Positions 8,796 through 18,112 are shown, numbered from the stretch's first letter. The stretch: DNA of 64,000 nucleotides from Ketogulonicigenium robustum (GCF_002117445.1 NZ_CP019937.1:1117501-1181500), one strand, 5' to 3'. The notes: generated by a model not told the origin, from the sequence alone. Numbers and translations: made by a program.

Positions 8796-10081
8796 CAACG
8801 CCCCTCGCGGGTTTTATAAAAGCGCGCTTTCTGAACCTCGGTCCATTTCAGCGCCAAACTCATCCCGAAATCGTCGCGTGTCTCGGACTGCACAACCCCT
8901 TCGGCATAAAGCCAAGCGCGCATCCGGCCCGCATCATGGGGCAGGCGCAAAACCTCCTCCAGATAGGGCGGCGCCAGCATCGCCTCTATGTCGGCCAGCA
9001 AGGTATCAGCGCCCTCGCCCGTCAGGGCCGACACCACCACGCGCTGATCTTGCCGGGCCGCTTGCGCCTGCCATGCCGCGCGAGCGTCCTCGTCCAGCAG
9101 GTCGATCTTGTTCAGCACTTCGATCATCTTCGCATCCTCGGGGACGCCGATGGCCTGCAAAATCGTCATCACATCCTGCGCCTGCTGCGCCGTCTGCGGG
9201 TGGCTAATGTCGCGCACATGCAGCACCAAATCGGCGTCCAGCACCTCCTCCAGCGTTGCGCGGAAGGCGGCAACCAACTGCGTCGGCAAATCCGAAATGA
9301 ATCCCACCGTGTCCGACAGGATCACTTCCTGCCCGCTTGGCAAGGCCAACCGGCGCATGGTCGGGTCAAGCGTCGCAAACAGCTGATCCTTGGCCAACAC
9401 CTCGGCCCCAGTCAAGCGGTTGAACAGACTAGACTTTCCGGCGTTGGTATAGCCGACCAGCGCCACAATCGGGTAAGGCACCTTGGCCCGCGCCGCGCGG
9501 TGCAAGGCGCGGGTCTTCTGCACTTTCTCCAACTGGCGCGCCAAGCGCAGCAACTGCTCGTCAATGGCGCGGCGGTCAGACTCGCGCTGCGTCTCGCCGG
9601 GCCCACCGACAAAACCAAAGCCACCGCGCTGCCGCTCCAAGTGGGTCCAGGCGCGCACCAGCCGCGTGCGCTGATAGGCCAGCGCGGCCATCTCGACTTG
9701 CAAAACCCCTTCCCGCGTCCGCGCCCGATCCGAGAAAATCTCCAAAATCAGGCTCATCCGGTCGAGGATCTTCACCCCCCATTCGCGTTCCAGATTGCGC
9801 TGCTGCACGGGGGTCACGGCGCCATCAATCAGCACCAACTGCACGTCATGCGCCTGAAAACGCTCTTTCAGCTCCGCAACCTTGCCGCTGCCAAACAGCA
9901 TTCCGGCATGCATCTTGGGCAGGCGCACAATTTCGGCGCCCAGAACATCAAGCCCCGGCAGCGCAGCTGCCAGGGCTTTTGCCTCATTCAAAGCGGGCTC
10001 GGCCTCGCGACGGTCAAAATCGGATTTCACATCCGGATGAATGATCCACGCGGGCGTATCGAGTTGCTGGTGGTTCAGCAA
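8795..10081 (-). CDS. hflX: Ribosome-splitting GTPase HflX
   Basis: HflX binds the 50S subunit and dissociates stalled ribosomes during heat and other stress. The 428-residue product has the N-terminal HflX domain (FGSGKVAELKER, LIDGAVTPVQQRNLE), a linker with the glycine-rich GGFGFVGGPGETQ, and a G domain with P-loop GYTNAGKSSL, DTVGFISDLP and NKIDLL. It starts three bases after the hfq stop, the common hfq-hflX pair. Its stop codon lies at the edge of the bidirectional terminator. Confidence 0.97.
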   Translation of the reverse strand: MLNHQQLDTPAWIIHPDVKSDFDRREAEPALNEAKALAAALPGLDVLGAEIVRLPKMHAGMLFGSGKVAELKERFQAHDVQLVLIDGAVTPVQQRNLEREWGVKILDRMSLILEIFSDRARTREGVLQVEMAALAYQRTRLVRAWTHLERQRGGFGFVGGPGETQRESDRRAIDEQLLRLARQLEKVQKTRALHRAARAKVPYPIVALVGYTNAGKSSLFNRLTGAEVLAKDQLFATLDPTMRRLALPSGQEVILSDTVGFISDLPTQLVAAFRATLEEVLDADLVLHVRDISHPQTAQQAQDVMTILQAIGVPEDAKMIEVLNKIDLLDEDARAAWQAQAARQDQRVVVSALTGEGADTLLADIEAMLAPPYLEEVLRLPHDAGRMRAWLYAEGVVQSETRDDFGMSLALKWTEVQKARFYKTREGR

Positions 10082-10084
10082 AAT

Positions 10085-10318
10085 TTATTCTTCACCTTCA
10101 TACAGGGAAACGGGCTGCGCCGGCATGATGGTCGAAATCGCACTCTTGTAAACCAACTGCGACTGGCCATCGCGGCGCAACAGCACGCAAAAGCTATCAA
10201 ACCAGGTGATGACACCCTGCAGCTTCACGCCATTTACCAGAAAAATCGTTACAGGAACTTTAACCTTGCGGACGTGGTTCAAAAACGCATCCTGCAGGTT
10301 CTGCTTGTCGGAAGCCAT
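10085..10318 (-). CDS. hfq: RNA chaperone Hfq
   Basis: Hfq is a hexameric Sm-like protein that pairs small RNAs with mRNAs. The 77-residue product has Sm1 ([15 protein letters not shown]) and Sm2 ([13 protein letters not shown]) with a short acidic tail, as in other Rhodobacterales. In Sm2 the usual YKHAIST reads YKSAIST: the histidine equivalent to E. coli His57 at the proximal RNA-binding pore is serine (codon AGT). A possible promoter with two TTGAC-type hexamers lies upstream at 10387-10400 on the minus strand, beside the lon terminator. hflX follows directly. Confidence 0.97.
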   Translation of the reverse strand: MASDKQNLQDAFLNHVRKVKVPVTIFLVNGVKLQGVITWFDSFCVLLRRDGQSQLVYKSAISTIMPAQPVSLYEGEE

Positions 10319-10414
10319 GGTTTTTCCTTTGTTATTGCGGCTGTTTACAACCGGTTTGTTCTTAGTTTCAACGATGCAACATCATGCGTCAAGCAGTCAA
10401 CGCAGCATGAAAAT

Positions 10415-10438
10415 CGGGGCAGGCAAAAGCCTGCCCCG
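10415..10438 (-). terminator. Terminator of lon
   Basis: A perfect 10-bp stem CGGGGCAGGC/GCCTGCCCCG has an AAAA loop and is followed on the minus strand by ATTTTC. It sits 12 bases past the lon stop. Confidence 0.88.
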
Positions 10439-10449
10439 AATGTCTTGCA

Positions 10450-12864
10450 TCAATGGGCGACGCCGCTGATGCCCTCGCCGCCGACGCGCGATTGCGCGGC
10501 AGCCAGCGCGGCAGCTTCTTCGGCCTCTTCGTCCCACTCAATCGGCTCGGGTTGGCGCACCAGCACCCGTGCCAACACTTCCGAAACGTGGCTGACGGGA
10601 ACGATCTCCATCCCCTGCTTTACATTGTCGGGGATGTCGGCCAAGTCCTTCTCGTTCTCGACGGGAATGAACACGGTCTTGATCCCAGCGCGCAAAGCCG
10701 CCAGCAACTTCTCTTTCAGGCCCCCGATCGGCAGCGCATTCCCACGCAGGGACACTTCCCCCGTCATGGCAATATCGCGGCGCACCGGAATACCCGTCAT
10801 CACCGACACCATCGACGTGACCATCGCCAGACCAGCCGAGGGGCCGTCTTTCGGGGTCGCGCCATCAGGCACGTGGACGTGGATATCGACCTTGTCGAAC
10901 CGCGTAGGCTTCACCCCCAACTGCGGCGCGATCGAGCGGACATAGCTGGCCGCAGTCTCGATCGACTCCTTCATCACGTCACCCAACTTACCGGTGACTT
11001 TCATCCGCCCCTTACCGGGCAGACGCAGCGCTTCGATCTGCAGAATATCGCCGCCAACCGATGTCCAGGCCAAGCCGGTGACAACACCCACCTGATCCTC
11101 TTTCTCGGCCAGCCCCCAACGGAACCGCTTCACGCCCAAGAAGTCACCAATGTTTTCCGCCGTAACTTCAATAGTTTCGGCTTCTTTCTTGATAATCTTC
11201 GTGACCGCTTTGCGGGCGACCTTGGCGATCTCACGCTCAAGGTTCCGCACACCAGCCTCGCGGGTATAGCTGCGGATGATCTCTTGCAGCGCACCGTCGG
11301 TGATGGTCAGCTCGTTGGGCTTCAGACCGTTATTCTTCAGTTGCTTGTCCACCAGATACTGGCGGGCAATCTCGCGCTTTTCGTCCTCGGTGTAGCCGGA
11401 CAGCGAAATGATCTCCATCCGGTCCAGCAACGGGCCAGGCATGTTGTAGCTGTTGGCCGTGGTGATGAACATCACGTTCGACAGATCGTATTCGACCTCC
11501 AGATAGTGGTCGACGAACGTGTTGTTTTGCTCGGGGTCCAATACCTCCAGCAGGGCCGATGCGGGGTCGCCACGATAATCCTGCCCCATCTTGTCGATTT
11601 CATCGAGCAAGATCAGCGGGTTCGTCGTCTTGGCCTTCTTCAGCGCCTGAATGATCTTGCCGGGCATCGAACCGATATAGGTCCGACGGTGACCGCGGAT
11701 CTCGCTTTCGTCGTGCACACCGCCAAGGCTGATGCGGATGAATTCACGCCCCGTCGCCTTCGCGATCGACTTACCCAGCGATGTCTTACCCACACCGGGC
11801 GGGCCAACCAACGTCAGGATCGGGCCTTTCATCTTGTCGCTACGACTTTGAACCGCCAAGAATTCGACGATGCGCTCCTTGACCTTTTCCAGACCATAGT
11901 GGTCCGCGTCCAAAATGGCCTCGGCCTTAGGCAGGTCTTTCTTGACGCGCGACTTCACGCCCCACGGAACGCCCAGCAACCAATCCAGATAGTTGCGCAC
12001 AACCGTTGCCTCGGCCGACATCGGCGACATCGACTTCAGCTTCTTCAGCTCGGCTTCGGCCTTTTCGCGGGCCTCTTTCGACAGCTTGGTGTTGGCGATC
12101 TTTTCTTCCAGCTCGCCCAGCTCGTTGCTGCCATCCTCGCCTTCGCCCAGCTCCTTCTGAATGGCCTTCATTTGCTCATTCAGATAGTATTCGCGCTGGG
12201 TACGCTCCATCTGCGACTTCACGCGCGACTTGATTTTCTTCTCGACCTGCAGAACCGACATTTCGCCGTCCATCAGGCCGTAAACCTTCTCAAGCCGCTC
12301 GGATACGGTCAGCGTCTCCAGCAACTCTTGCTTTTGGGCAACATCAATCCCCAAGTGGCCGGCAACCAAGTCGGCAAGACGCGCCGGTTCCTTGGCCTCG
12401 GTGACAGCACCGATGGCTTCTTCGGGAATATTCTTCTTCACCTTGGCATAACGCTCGAAATCTTCTGCGACCGAGCGGATCAGTGCAGTGACGACATCGG
12501 AATCGCCCATGTCTTCGTCCAGCGGCTCGGCATGAGCCTCAAAGAAACGGTCGTTTTCGACAAAGTCCGTGATGCGCACACGCGTCTTGCCCTCGACCAA
12601 CACCTTCACGGTGCCGTCGGGCAGCTTCAGCAGTTGCAGCACGCTGGCCAACACGCCGGTGCGATAGATTCCGTCAACGCCGGGGTCATCCACGCCTGCG
12701 TCCTTTTGGCTGGACAGCAGGATCTGGCGATCCTCGGACATGACCTCCTCCAGCGCCCGCACCGACTTCTCGCGCCCCACAAACAGCGGCACGATCATAT
12801 GCGGGAACACCACGATGTCGCGCAGCGGCAGCACCGGGTAGGAAGGGCTGAAGTGATCGTTCAT
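10450..12864 (-). CDS. lon: ATP-dependent protease Lon
   Basis: Lon is the cytoplasmic AAA+ serine protease that degrades misfolded and regulatory proteins. The 804-residue protein has the N-terminal substrate domain (YPVLPLRDIVVFPHMIVPLF), a AAA+ module with Walker A GPPGVGKTS and Walker B LILLDEIDK, and the C-terminal peptidase domain. The catalytic serine is in PKDGPSAG and the catalytic lysine in GGLKEKLLAALRAG. ATG 12864 has AAGGA at good spacing; an in-frame ATG at 12894 lacks one. A candidate heat-shock promoter lies about 80-105 bases upstream, and a strong terminator separates lon from hfq. Confidence 0.98.
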   Translation of the reverse strand: MNDHFSPSYPVLPLRDIVVFPHMIVPLFVGREKSVRALEEVMSEDRQILLSSQKDAGVDDPGVDGIYRTGVLASVLQLLKLPDGTVKVLVEGKTRVRITDFVENDRFFEAHAEPLDEDMGDSDVVTALIRSVAEDFERYAKVKKNIPEEAIGAVTEAKEPARLADLVAGHLGIDVAQKQELLETLTVSERLEKVYGLMDGEMSVLQVEKKIKSRVKSQMERTQREYYLNEQMKAIQKELGEGEDGSNELGELEEKIANTKLSKEAREKAEAELKKLKSMSPMSAEATVVRNYLDWLLGVPWGVKSRVKKDLPKAEAILDADHYGLEKVKERIVEFLAVQSRSDKMKGPILTLVGPPGVGKTSLGKSIAKATGREFIRISLGGVHDESEIRGHRRTYIGSMPGKIIQALKKAKTTNPLILLDEIDKMGQDYRGDPASALLEVLDPEQNNTFVDHYLEVEYDLSNVMFITTANSYNMPGPLLDRMEIISLSGYTEDEKREIARQYLVDKQLKNNGLKPNELTITDGALQEIIRSYTREAGVRNLEREIAKVARKAVTKIIKKEAETIEVTAENIGDFLGVKRFRWGLAEKEDQVGVVTGLAWTSVGGDILQIEALRLPGKGRMKVTGKLGDVMKESIETAASYVRSIAPQLGVKPTRFDKVDIHVHVPDGATPKDGPSAGLAMVTSMVSVMTGIPVRRDIAMTGEVSLRGNALPIGGLKEKLLAALRAGIKTVFIPVENEKDLADIPDNVKQGMEIVPVSHVSEVLARVLVRQPEPIEWDEEAEEAAALAAAQSRVGGEGISGVAH

Positions 12865-12942
12865 CTGAATTCCTTTCCTAGGCAGGATGGACAAGGCCCC
12901 GAATGCGGCAGCCCTAGCGCCATCCCCTCTTTAACCAACCAG

Positions 12943-12971
12943 ATTTGGTGGCGGTCTGCCACCATTTCAAG
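12943..12971 (-). promoter_or_regulatory. Candidate sigma-32 (RpoH) promoter of lon with embedded inverted repeat
   Basis: On the minus strand CTTGAAA (12971-12965) is followed after 13 bases by CCACCAAAT (12951-12943), close to the RpoH consensus CTTGAAA-N(11-15)-CCCCATNT. The predicted start site lies about 70 bases before the lon ATG. A perfect 7-bp inverted repeat, TGGTGGC/GCCACCA with a 5-base loop (12946-12964), covers the spacer and the -10 element. Confidence 0.5.
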
Positions 12972-13042
12972 GTAGCTCTCGCTCACCTTGAACAAGCCCA
13001 GTCGGTTCTGCAAGTGTTCTGTTGTTGTTATCGCGCAGCCGA

Positions 13043-14173
13043 TCAAATCGGATCGATATCGCCCTGCGCGCGCTTAGCGTGGAAATCCGCCTCGAACGCC
13101 GCAAAGCGTCCTTCGGCAATCGCCGCCCGCATCCCTGCCATCAATTCCTGATAATAATGCAGGTTGTGCCACGTCAGCAGCATCCCCGATATCATCTCTT
13201 GCGCGCGGAAGACGTGGTGCAAATAAGCACGACTATACTTACTGCAAGCCGGACAGCTGCAGTTTTCATCCAGCGGGCGCGGATCGTCGGCATGGCGGGC
13301 ATTCTTGATATTCACCTGCCCGCGATGGGTCCACGCTTGCCCCGTACGGCCCGAACGGCTGGGCAGCACGCAATCCATCATATCGACCCCGCGCTTGACG
13401 GCGCCCACAATATCATCAGGCTTGCCCACACCCATCAAATAGCGCGGCTTATCGGTCGGCAGCATGTCGGGCGCGTAATCCAGCACGCCGAACATGGCCT
13501 CTTGCCCCTCGCCCACGGCCAGACCGCCAATGGCGTAACCATCAAATTCAATTGCCCGCAGCGCCTCGGCGGACTCGCCACGCAATGCTTCGGTCACGCC
13601 ACCCTGTTGAATGCCGAACAGCGCATGGCCCGGCCGGTCGCCAAACGCATCGCGCGACCTCTGCGCCCACCGCATCGACATCCTCATGGATTGCGCCACC
13701 GTGTCTTCGGTCGCGGGCAGCGCGGGGCATTCGTCAAATGCCATCACAATATCCGACCCCAGCAGCTTCTGGATCTCCATGCTCCGCTCTGGGCTGACGA
13801 AATGGCGCGAGCCATCAACATGGCTCGAAAACGTCACGCCTTCCTCGGTCAGCTTGCGCAGCGACGACAGCGACATAACCTGAAACCCGCCCGAATCCGT
13901 CAAAATCGGCTTTTCCCAGTTCATAAACCGGTGCAACCCGCCCAAACGGTCGATCCGCTCGGCGGTCGGGCGCAGCATCAGGTGATAGGTGTTGCCCAGC
14001 AAAATATCCGCACCCGTCGCCGCGACCGATTCAGGCATCATCGCCTTGACCGTCGCCGCCGTGCCAACAGGCATGAAGGCGGGCGTGCGAATATCCCCCC
14101 GCGGCGTGCTGATCACACCCGTTCGTGCCTTGCCATCCGTGGCATTCAGGGTGAAACTGATACCGCTCGCCAT
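13043..14173 (-). CDS. tgt: tRNA-guanine transglycosylase (queuine tRNA-ribosyltransferase)
   Basis: Tgt exchanges the wobble guanine of Asp, Asn, His and Tyr tRNAs for the queuosine precursor preQ1. The 376-residue TIM-barrel enzyme shows [10 protein letters not shown] around the substrate pocket and a nucleophile region with [25 protein letters not shown]. The zinc site is intact, with three cysteines in CSCPAC and the downstream histidine in LLTWHN. Length is normal. No queA or other queuosine gene is adjacent; tgt stands 178 bases upstream of the lon start codon on the same strand. Confidence 0.97.
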   Translation of the reverse strand: MASGISFTLNATDGKARTGVISTPRGDIRTPAFMPVGTAATVKAMMPESVAATGADILLGNTYHLMLRPTAERIDRLGGLHRFMNWEKPILTDSGGFQVMSLSSLRKLTEEGVTFSSHVDGSRHFVSPERSMEIQKLLGSDIVMAFDECPALPATEDTVAQSMRMSMRWAQRSRDAFGDRPGHALFGIQQGGVTEALRGESAEALRAIEFDGYAIGGLAVGEGQEAMFGVLDYAPDMLPTDKPRYLMGVGKPDDIVGAVKRGVDMMDCVLPSRSGRTGQAWTHRGQVNIKNARHADDPRPLDENCSCPACSKYSRAYLHHVFRAQEMISGMLLTWHNLHYYQELMAGMRAAIAEGRFAAFEADFHAKRAQGDIDPI

Positions 14174-14319
14174 CTGTCATCCTCGCTATTCGAGGGGGGC
14201 TTTTAGACCGCAAGTCTGCCAAACGCCAGCCCAGCAAAGCGCCCGAATGTGATGGCCGCCGCCTTTACCTTTCGGCCCCCGCTTCCTATATCTGCCCCAA
14301 CACCGTTACGAGGGTTCCC

Positions 14320-14682
14320 ATGTCCGACATCGACCAACTCGAGGAAGGCGCACCGCTGATCGCCCCTTCGAACACCGACCACCCGCTGTATGACGCTATT
14401 GTCGAGGCGTGCCGGACGGTCTACGATCCCGAAATCCCCGTGAACATCTACGATCTGGGATTGGTCTATTCCATCGCCATCAACGACGAATCCGAAGTCG
14501 CCATCAGCATGACGCTGACGGCCCCCGGCTGTCCCGTCGCGGGCGAAATGCCCGGTTGGGTCGCCAGCGCGGTCGAGCCGCTGCCCGGCGTCAAACAAGT
14601 CGATGTCAACATCGTCTGGGAACCGCAATGGGGCATGTCCATGATGTCCGACGAAGCCCGCCTCGAGCTGGGCTTTATGTAA
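14320..14682 (+). CDS. sufT: MIP18/DUF59-family Fe-S assembly protein, SufT-like
   Basis: This 120-residue cytoplasmic protein of the MIP18 (DUF59) family acts in Fe-S cluster maturation or targeting. The family signature is present: VYDPEIPVNIYDLGLVY, the cysteine-bearing stretch LTAPGCPVAGEMP, and a closing region with WEPQWGMSMMSDEARLELGF. It lies 10 bases before an IscA/SufA-type gene, so the two probably form an operon. The core sufBCDS genes are not in the window. Confidence 0.88.
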   Translation: MSDIDQLEEGAPLIAPSNTDHPLYDAIVEACRTVYDPEIPVNIYDLGLVYSIAINDESEVAISMTLTAPGCPVAGEMPGWVASAVEPLPGVKQVDVNIVWEPQWGMSMMSDEARLELGFM

Positions 14683-14692
14683 GGATCACACC

Positions 14693-15037
14693 ATGTTCGC
14701 AATTCCGGGCAAGCAAGCCGTCACCCTGACCCCCGCCGCCGCCACGCGCATCCGCACGCTGATGGATCAGGCAGGCCACAAGGGGCTGCGGCTGGGCATT
14801 AAAAAGGGCGGCTGCGCAGGCATGGAATACACCATGGAATACGCAGCCGACGTAAACCCCCTCGACGAGGTGGTCGAACAAGAAGGTGCGCGGGTGATGA
14901 TCGCCCCCATGGCGCAAATGTTCCTGTTCGGCACCCAGATCGATTACGAGGAAACTTTGCTACACACCGGCTTCAAATTCAACAACCCCAATGTTGTCGA
15001 AGCCTGCGGCTGCGGCGAGTCGATCAAATTCGGCTGA
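14693..15037 (+). CDS. sufA: HesB/IscA/SufA-family Fe-S carrier
   Basis: A-type carriers accept Fe-S clusters from the scaffold and pass them to apoproteins. The 114-residue product has the three conserved cysteines: one in KKGGCAGMEY and the pair in the C-terminal ACGCGES. The body VTLTPAAATRIRTLM and GFKFNNPNVVEACGCG match the family. It follows the SufT-like gene closely. Whether it is functionally SufA, IscA or ErpA cannot be decided from sequence alone; the SufT neighbour favours the Suf system. Confidence 0.92.
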   Translation: MFAIPGKQAVTLTPAAATRIRTLMDQAGHKGLRLGIKKGGCAGMEYTMEYAADVNPLDEVVEQEGARVMIAPMAQMFLFGTQIDYEETLLHTGFKFNNPNVVEACGCGESIKFG

Positions 15038-15145
15038 GCTTTTTAGCTGATTGCGTTTTACTTCCAACCTGTTAGGGCTATCAGCCTTTCGCGCATCCCC
15101 CACGCCTGCTAGATGAAACCGATAGCGTTTTCAGGGGGGGTGCGG

Positions 15146-15889
15146 ATGCGTCGCAAAGTAGCAGCGGGTAACTGGAAGATGTTCGGCATCAAGGCCGACC
15201 TGACCGAAATTACGGCCATCGCCGCCGCAGCCGACCCCGCGGTCGACACCCTCATCTGCCCCCCAGCAACACTGATCACCGCCGCAGTTCCCGCTGCCAA
15301 GGGCACCGTGCTGATCGGCGGGCAAGACTGCCACCACCTGCCTCAAGGCGCCTTTACCGGCGAGACTTCGGCCGCCATGCTGGTGGATGCAGGGGCAACC
15401 CATGTGATCGTCGGCCATTCCGAACGCCGCCGCGACCACCTTGAAAGCAACGAAATGGTTCGCGCCAAGGCCGAAGCCGCGATCGAGGCCGGCCTGATCG
15501 CCCTGATCTGCGTCGGCGAAAGCCTGGAGCAGCGCGAGGCCGGCACAACGCTTGTCGCCATCGCAACCGAACTCGACGGCTCACTGCCCAATACCAGCAC
15601 CGCCGCCAACACCATCATCGCCTATGAACCCATCTGGGCGGTCGGCACCGGCCACATCCCGACGCCCGACCAGATCGCCGAGGTCCACGGCCGCATCCGC
15701 GCCATCCTGCGCCAGCGCCTTGGGGACGAGGCCGACGGCATCCGCATCCTCTACGGCGGCTCGGTCAAAGCCTCGAACGCGGCCGAGATTTTCGCCGCTC
15801 CCGACGTTGACGGGGCCTTGGTCGGCGGCGCCAGCCTGAAGGCCAGCGACTTCGCCCCCATCATCGCTGCACTGGCCGCCAGCGCCTGA
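15146..15889 (+). CDS. tpiA: Triosephosphate isomerase
   Basis: TpiA interconverts dihydroxyacetone phosphate and glyceraldehyde 3-phosphate in central carbon metabolism. The 247-residue barrel carries all catalytic signatures: lysine in AGNWKMFG, histidine in IVGHSERR, glutamate in AYEPIWAVGTG, and the phosphate-binding LYGGSVK. Usual NWKMNG reads NWKMFG, with Phe in place of Asn just after the catalytic lysine segment. ATG 15146 has a run of G upstream and gives the normal N-terminus; an ATG at 15113 would add 11 residues. Confidence 0.96.
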   Translation: MRRKVAAGNWKMFGIKADLTEITAIAAAADPAVDTLICPPATLITAAVPAAKGTVLIGGQDCHHLPQGAFTGETSAAMLVDAGATHVIVGHSERRRDHLESNEMVRAKAEAAIEAGLIALICVGESLEQREAGTTLVAIATELDGSLPNTSTAANTIIAYEPIWAVGTGHIPTPDQIAEVHGRIRAILRQRLGDEADGIRILYGGSVKASNAAEIFAAPDVDGALVGGASLKASDFAPIIAALAASA

Positions 15890-15935
15890 TCACAGGCTTG
15901 AAAACCAGACAGAAGCCTGCGACACCCAGTCTATC

Positions 15936-16859
15936 ATGACTGAACAAACCATCCTGCGTCGCTCGATCATCGCCACATTCATCATCGCTGCCTACGGCGT
16001 GACACTGGGGCTGTGGTCGGGCTCGGCCGCCGTGATCTTCGACAGCGCCTATTCGCTGGTCGATGCGTCGATGACGGTGCTCTCTCTGACCGTTGCCTCG
16101 CTCATCCTACGCTCGGCCGCGCCTGACGGGCTGTCGAACCGCCTGCGCAGTCGCTTCAGCATGGGGTTCTGGCACCTCGAACCGCTGGTGCTGGCACTCA
16201 ACGGCATGATGCTGATCCTCATCTCGGCCTACGGGCTGATGAATGCGATCATCAGCATCGGCCACGGCGGGCGTCAGCCCGATTTCGGCATAGGCCTGAT
16301 CTATGCCGCCACCTCGCTATTCGTCTATTTCGGAATGATGGCATGGGAAATCGGCCATAACCGGCGCATCAAATCCGAATTCATCGCCCTCGACATCCGC
16401 AGCTGGATGATGGGCGGTTCGATCACGGCGGCGCTGCTTGCGTCCTTCGTCATCGCCCTCGCGCTGGAAGGCACCCGTTACGCGTGGATGGTGCCTTACG
16501 TCGACCCCGCGATCCTCACCGTGATCTCGCTCGCGCTGCTGCCGCTGCCCATCCCCATCGTGCGGCAGGCCTTCGCCGAAATCTTCCTGATGACCCCGAT
16601 GGAACTGAAGGCCGAGGTCGACGCCGTCGCCGCCCGCGCGGTGGCACAGCACGGCTTCGCCGATTACCGCGCCTACGTCGCCAAAACCGGCCGCGGCCTG
16701 CAGATCGAGCTTTACTTCATCGTCGCCCCCGAAACCCCCGACCGCAGCCTGCGCGCGTGGGACGACCTGCGCACCACCATCGCCGCCGAAATCGGCCACG
16801 ACAGCCCCGACCGCTGGCTGACAATCGTCTTCACCGCCGACCCGAACTGGGCCGAATAG
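15936..16859 (+). CDS. Cation diffusion facilitator-like membrane protein with degenerate metal site
   Basis: This 307-residue protein has six hydrophobic segments over about residues 10-215 and a soluble C-terminal domain, the layout of CDF transporters such as YiiP. The second membrane segment reads FDSAYSLVDAS (about 35-45): the second acidic ligand of the zinc site is kept, but the first position (Asp or His in the family) is Tyr39. In the fifth segment, where the family has HxxxD, this protein has SWMMG (156-160). Three of four canonical site ligands are therefore missing. It may transport something else or be inactive. It lies 18 bases before the P450. Confidence 0.75.
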   Translation: MTEQTILRRSIIATFIIAAYGVTLGLWSGSAAVIFDSAYSLVDASMTVLSLTVASLILRSAAPDGLSNRLRSRFSMGFWHLEPLVLALNGMMLILISAYGLMNAIISIGHGGRQPDFGIGLIYAATSLFVYFGMMAWEIGHNRRIKSEFIALDIRSWMMGGSITAALLASFVIALALEGTRYAWMVPYVDPAILTVISLALLPLPIPIVRQAFAEIFLMTPMELKAEVDAVAARAVAQHGFADYRAYVAKTGRGLQIELYFIVAPETPDRSLRAWDDLRTTIAAEIGHDSPDRWLTIVFTADPNWAE

Positions 16860-16876
16860 CAACCGCCAAGGACGCC

Positions 16877-18043
16877 ATGGACCGCATATCGCAATCGCCC
16901 ACCGACCCCGCTTTCGTCGCAAACCCCTATGCCTTCTACGACAAGGCCCGCGCCGCCGGCGATATGTTCTACTGGACCGATTACGACCTGCCCTGTGCCG
17001 TCACCCACCGTGCCGTCAGCGCATTGCTGCGCGACCGGCGCCTCGGGCGCGAGGCACCACCCGAATGCGCGCCGACCTACCCCGACTTCACGCGGGATTT
17101 CTACGCCCTCGAAGCCCATTCCATGCTCGAGGTCGAGCCCCCGCGCCACACCCGCCTGCGCGGCCTCGTACTGCGCGCGTTCACCTCGCGCCGCATCGCC
17201 GCCATGGCGCCCGAGATCGAGACCCTTTGCCACAGCCTGATCGACGCCTTCCCCCCTGGGCCGTTCGACCTGCTGACACATTACGCCCAACACGTCCCCG
17301 TCACGGTGATCGCGCGCCTGCTGGGCGTGCCCGACAGCACCGCCCCGCGCCTGCTGGATTGGTCGAACCGCATGGTCGGCATGTATCAGGCCCGCGCGAC
17401 CGAGGCTGTCCAGCGCGACGCCAACGCCGCCGCCGCCGAATTCCGTGCCTTCATGGTCGACTACATCGCGCAGCGCCGCGTCACCCCCGGCAACGACCTG
17501 CTCACCGAACTGATCGCCGCCGAGGAAGACGGCGAAAAACTGACGACGGACGAACTGATCACAACCTGCATCCTTCTGCTGAACGCTGGGCACGAGGCGA
17601 CCGTTCATACCATCGGCAACGGCATCAAAACCCTGATCGAGCAGGGAAAACCCGCAATTGATGAGACTTCGGTCGAGGAAATCATCCGCTTCGACCCGCC
17701 CCTGCATATGTTCCTGCGCTGGGTCTACGAAGATGTCGACCTTTTCGGCCACACATTCCGGCGCGGCGACCGCATCGCCTGCCTGCTGGCCGCTGCCAAC
17801 CACGACCCCGCCGCCTATGACGCACCCGCCACCTTCAACCCCGCGCGCAAGGGGCCGCAAAACACATCGTTCGGCGCCGGCATCCACTTCTGCGTCGGCG
17901 CGCCCTTGGCCCGGCTGGAGCTGGTCATCGCGCTGCGCACGCTGATGGCTCGCCTGCCCGCGCTGTCGCTGGCCGAGGCGCCCCGGTATTCCAACGTCTA
18001 CCACTTCCACGGCCTGCAGCGGCTGATGGTCACCGCGCGCTAG
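16877..18043 (+). CDS. Cytochrome P450
   Basis: This is a soluble bacterial class I-type P450 of 388 residues. The heme-binding loop is SFGAGIHFCVG with the thiolate ligand at about Cys339; the K-helix ExxR is EIIR (268-271). The I-helix reads AGHEAT (237-242), so the threonine that usually follows the acidic residue and assists oxygen activation is Ala, with Thr one place later. The open frame continues upstream inside the CDF gene, but ATG 16877 gives the typical N-terminus (SPTDPAFVANPYAFYD). A ferredoxin-NADP reductase gene follows 69 bases downstream. The substrate is unknown. Confidence 0.93.
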   Translation: MDRISQSPTDPAFVANPYAFYDKARAAGDMFYWTDYDLPCAVTHRAVSALLRDRRLGREAPPECAPTYPDFTRDFYALEAHSMLEVEPPRHTRLRGLVLRAFTSRRIAAMAPEIETLCHSLIDAFPPGPFDLLTHYAQHVPVTVIARLLGVPDSTAPRLLDWSNRMVGMYQARATEAVQRDANAAAAEFRAFMVDYIAQRRVTPGNDLLTELIAAEEDGEKLTTDELITTCILLLNAGHEATVHTIGNGIKTLIEQGKPAIDETSVEEIIRFDPPLHMFLRWVYEDVDLFGHTFRRGDRIACLLAAANHDPAAYDAPATFNPARKGPQNTSFGAGIHFCVGAPLARLELVIALRTLMARLPALSLAEAPRYSNVYHFHGLQRLMVTAR

Positions 18044-18112
18044 CGGCCCCTTTCCCTTCGCCCCCACGCGGCCTATAACCCAACCAAATCAGTTTGGATA
18101 AGGACGCAGCCC

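Noticed and set aside
7847-10945. Open frame of more than 1000 codons on the plus strand
   Set aside because: It crosses the exporter gene in the wrong frame and then runs antisense to hflX, hfq and lon. Low-complexity Arg/His composition is typical of shadow frames.
10453-12975. 840-codon plus-strand frame antisense to lon
   Set aside because: The opposite strand encodes a complete Lon protease with all catalytic motifs; the antisense translation has no family similarity.
12861-13046. 61-codon minus-strand frame between tgt and lon
   Set aside because: It overlaps the lon ribosome site and the candidate heat-shock promoter, lacks a ribosome site of its own and resembles nothing known.
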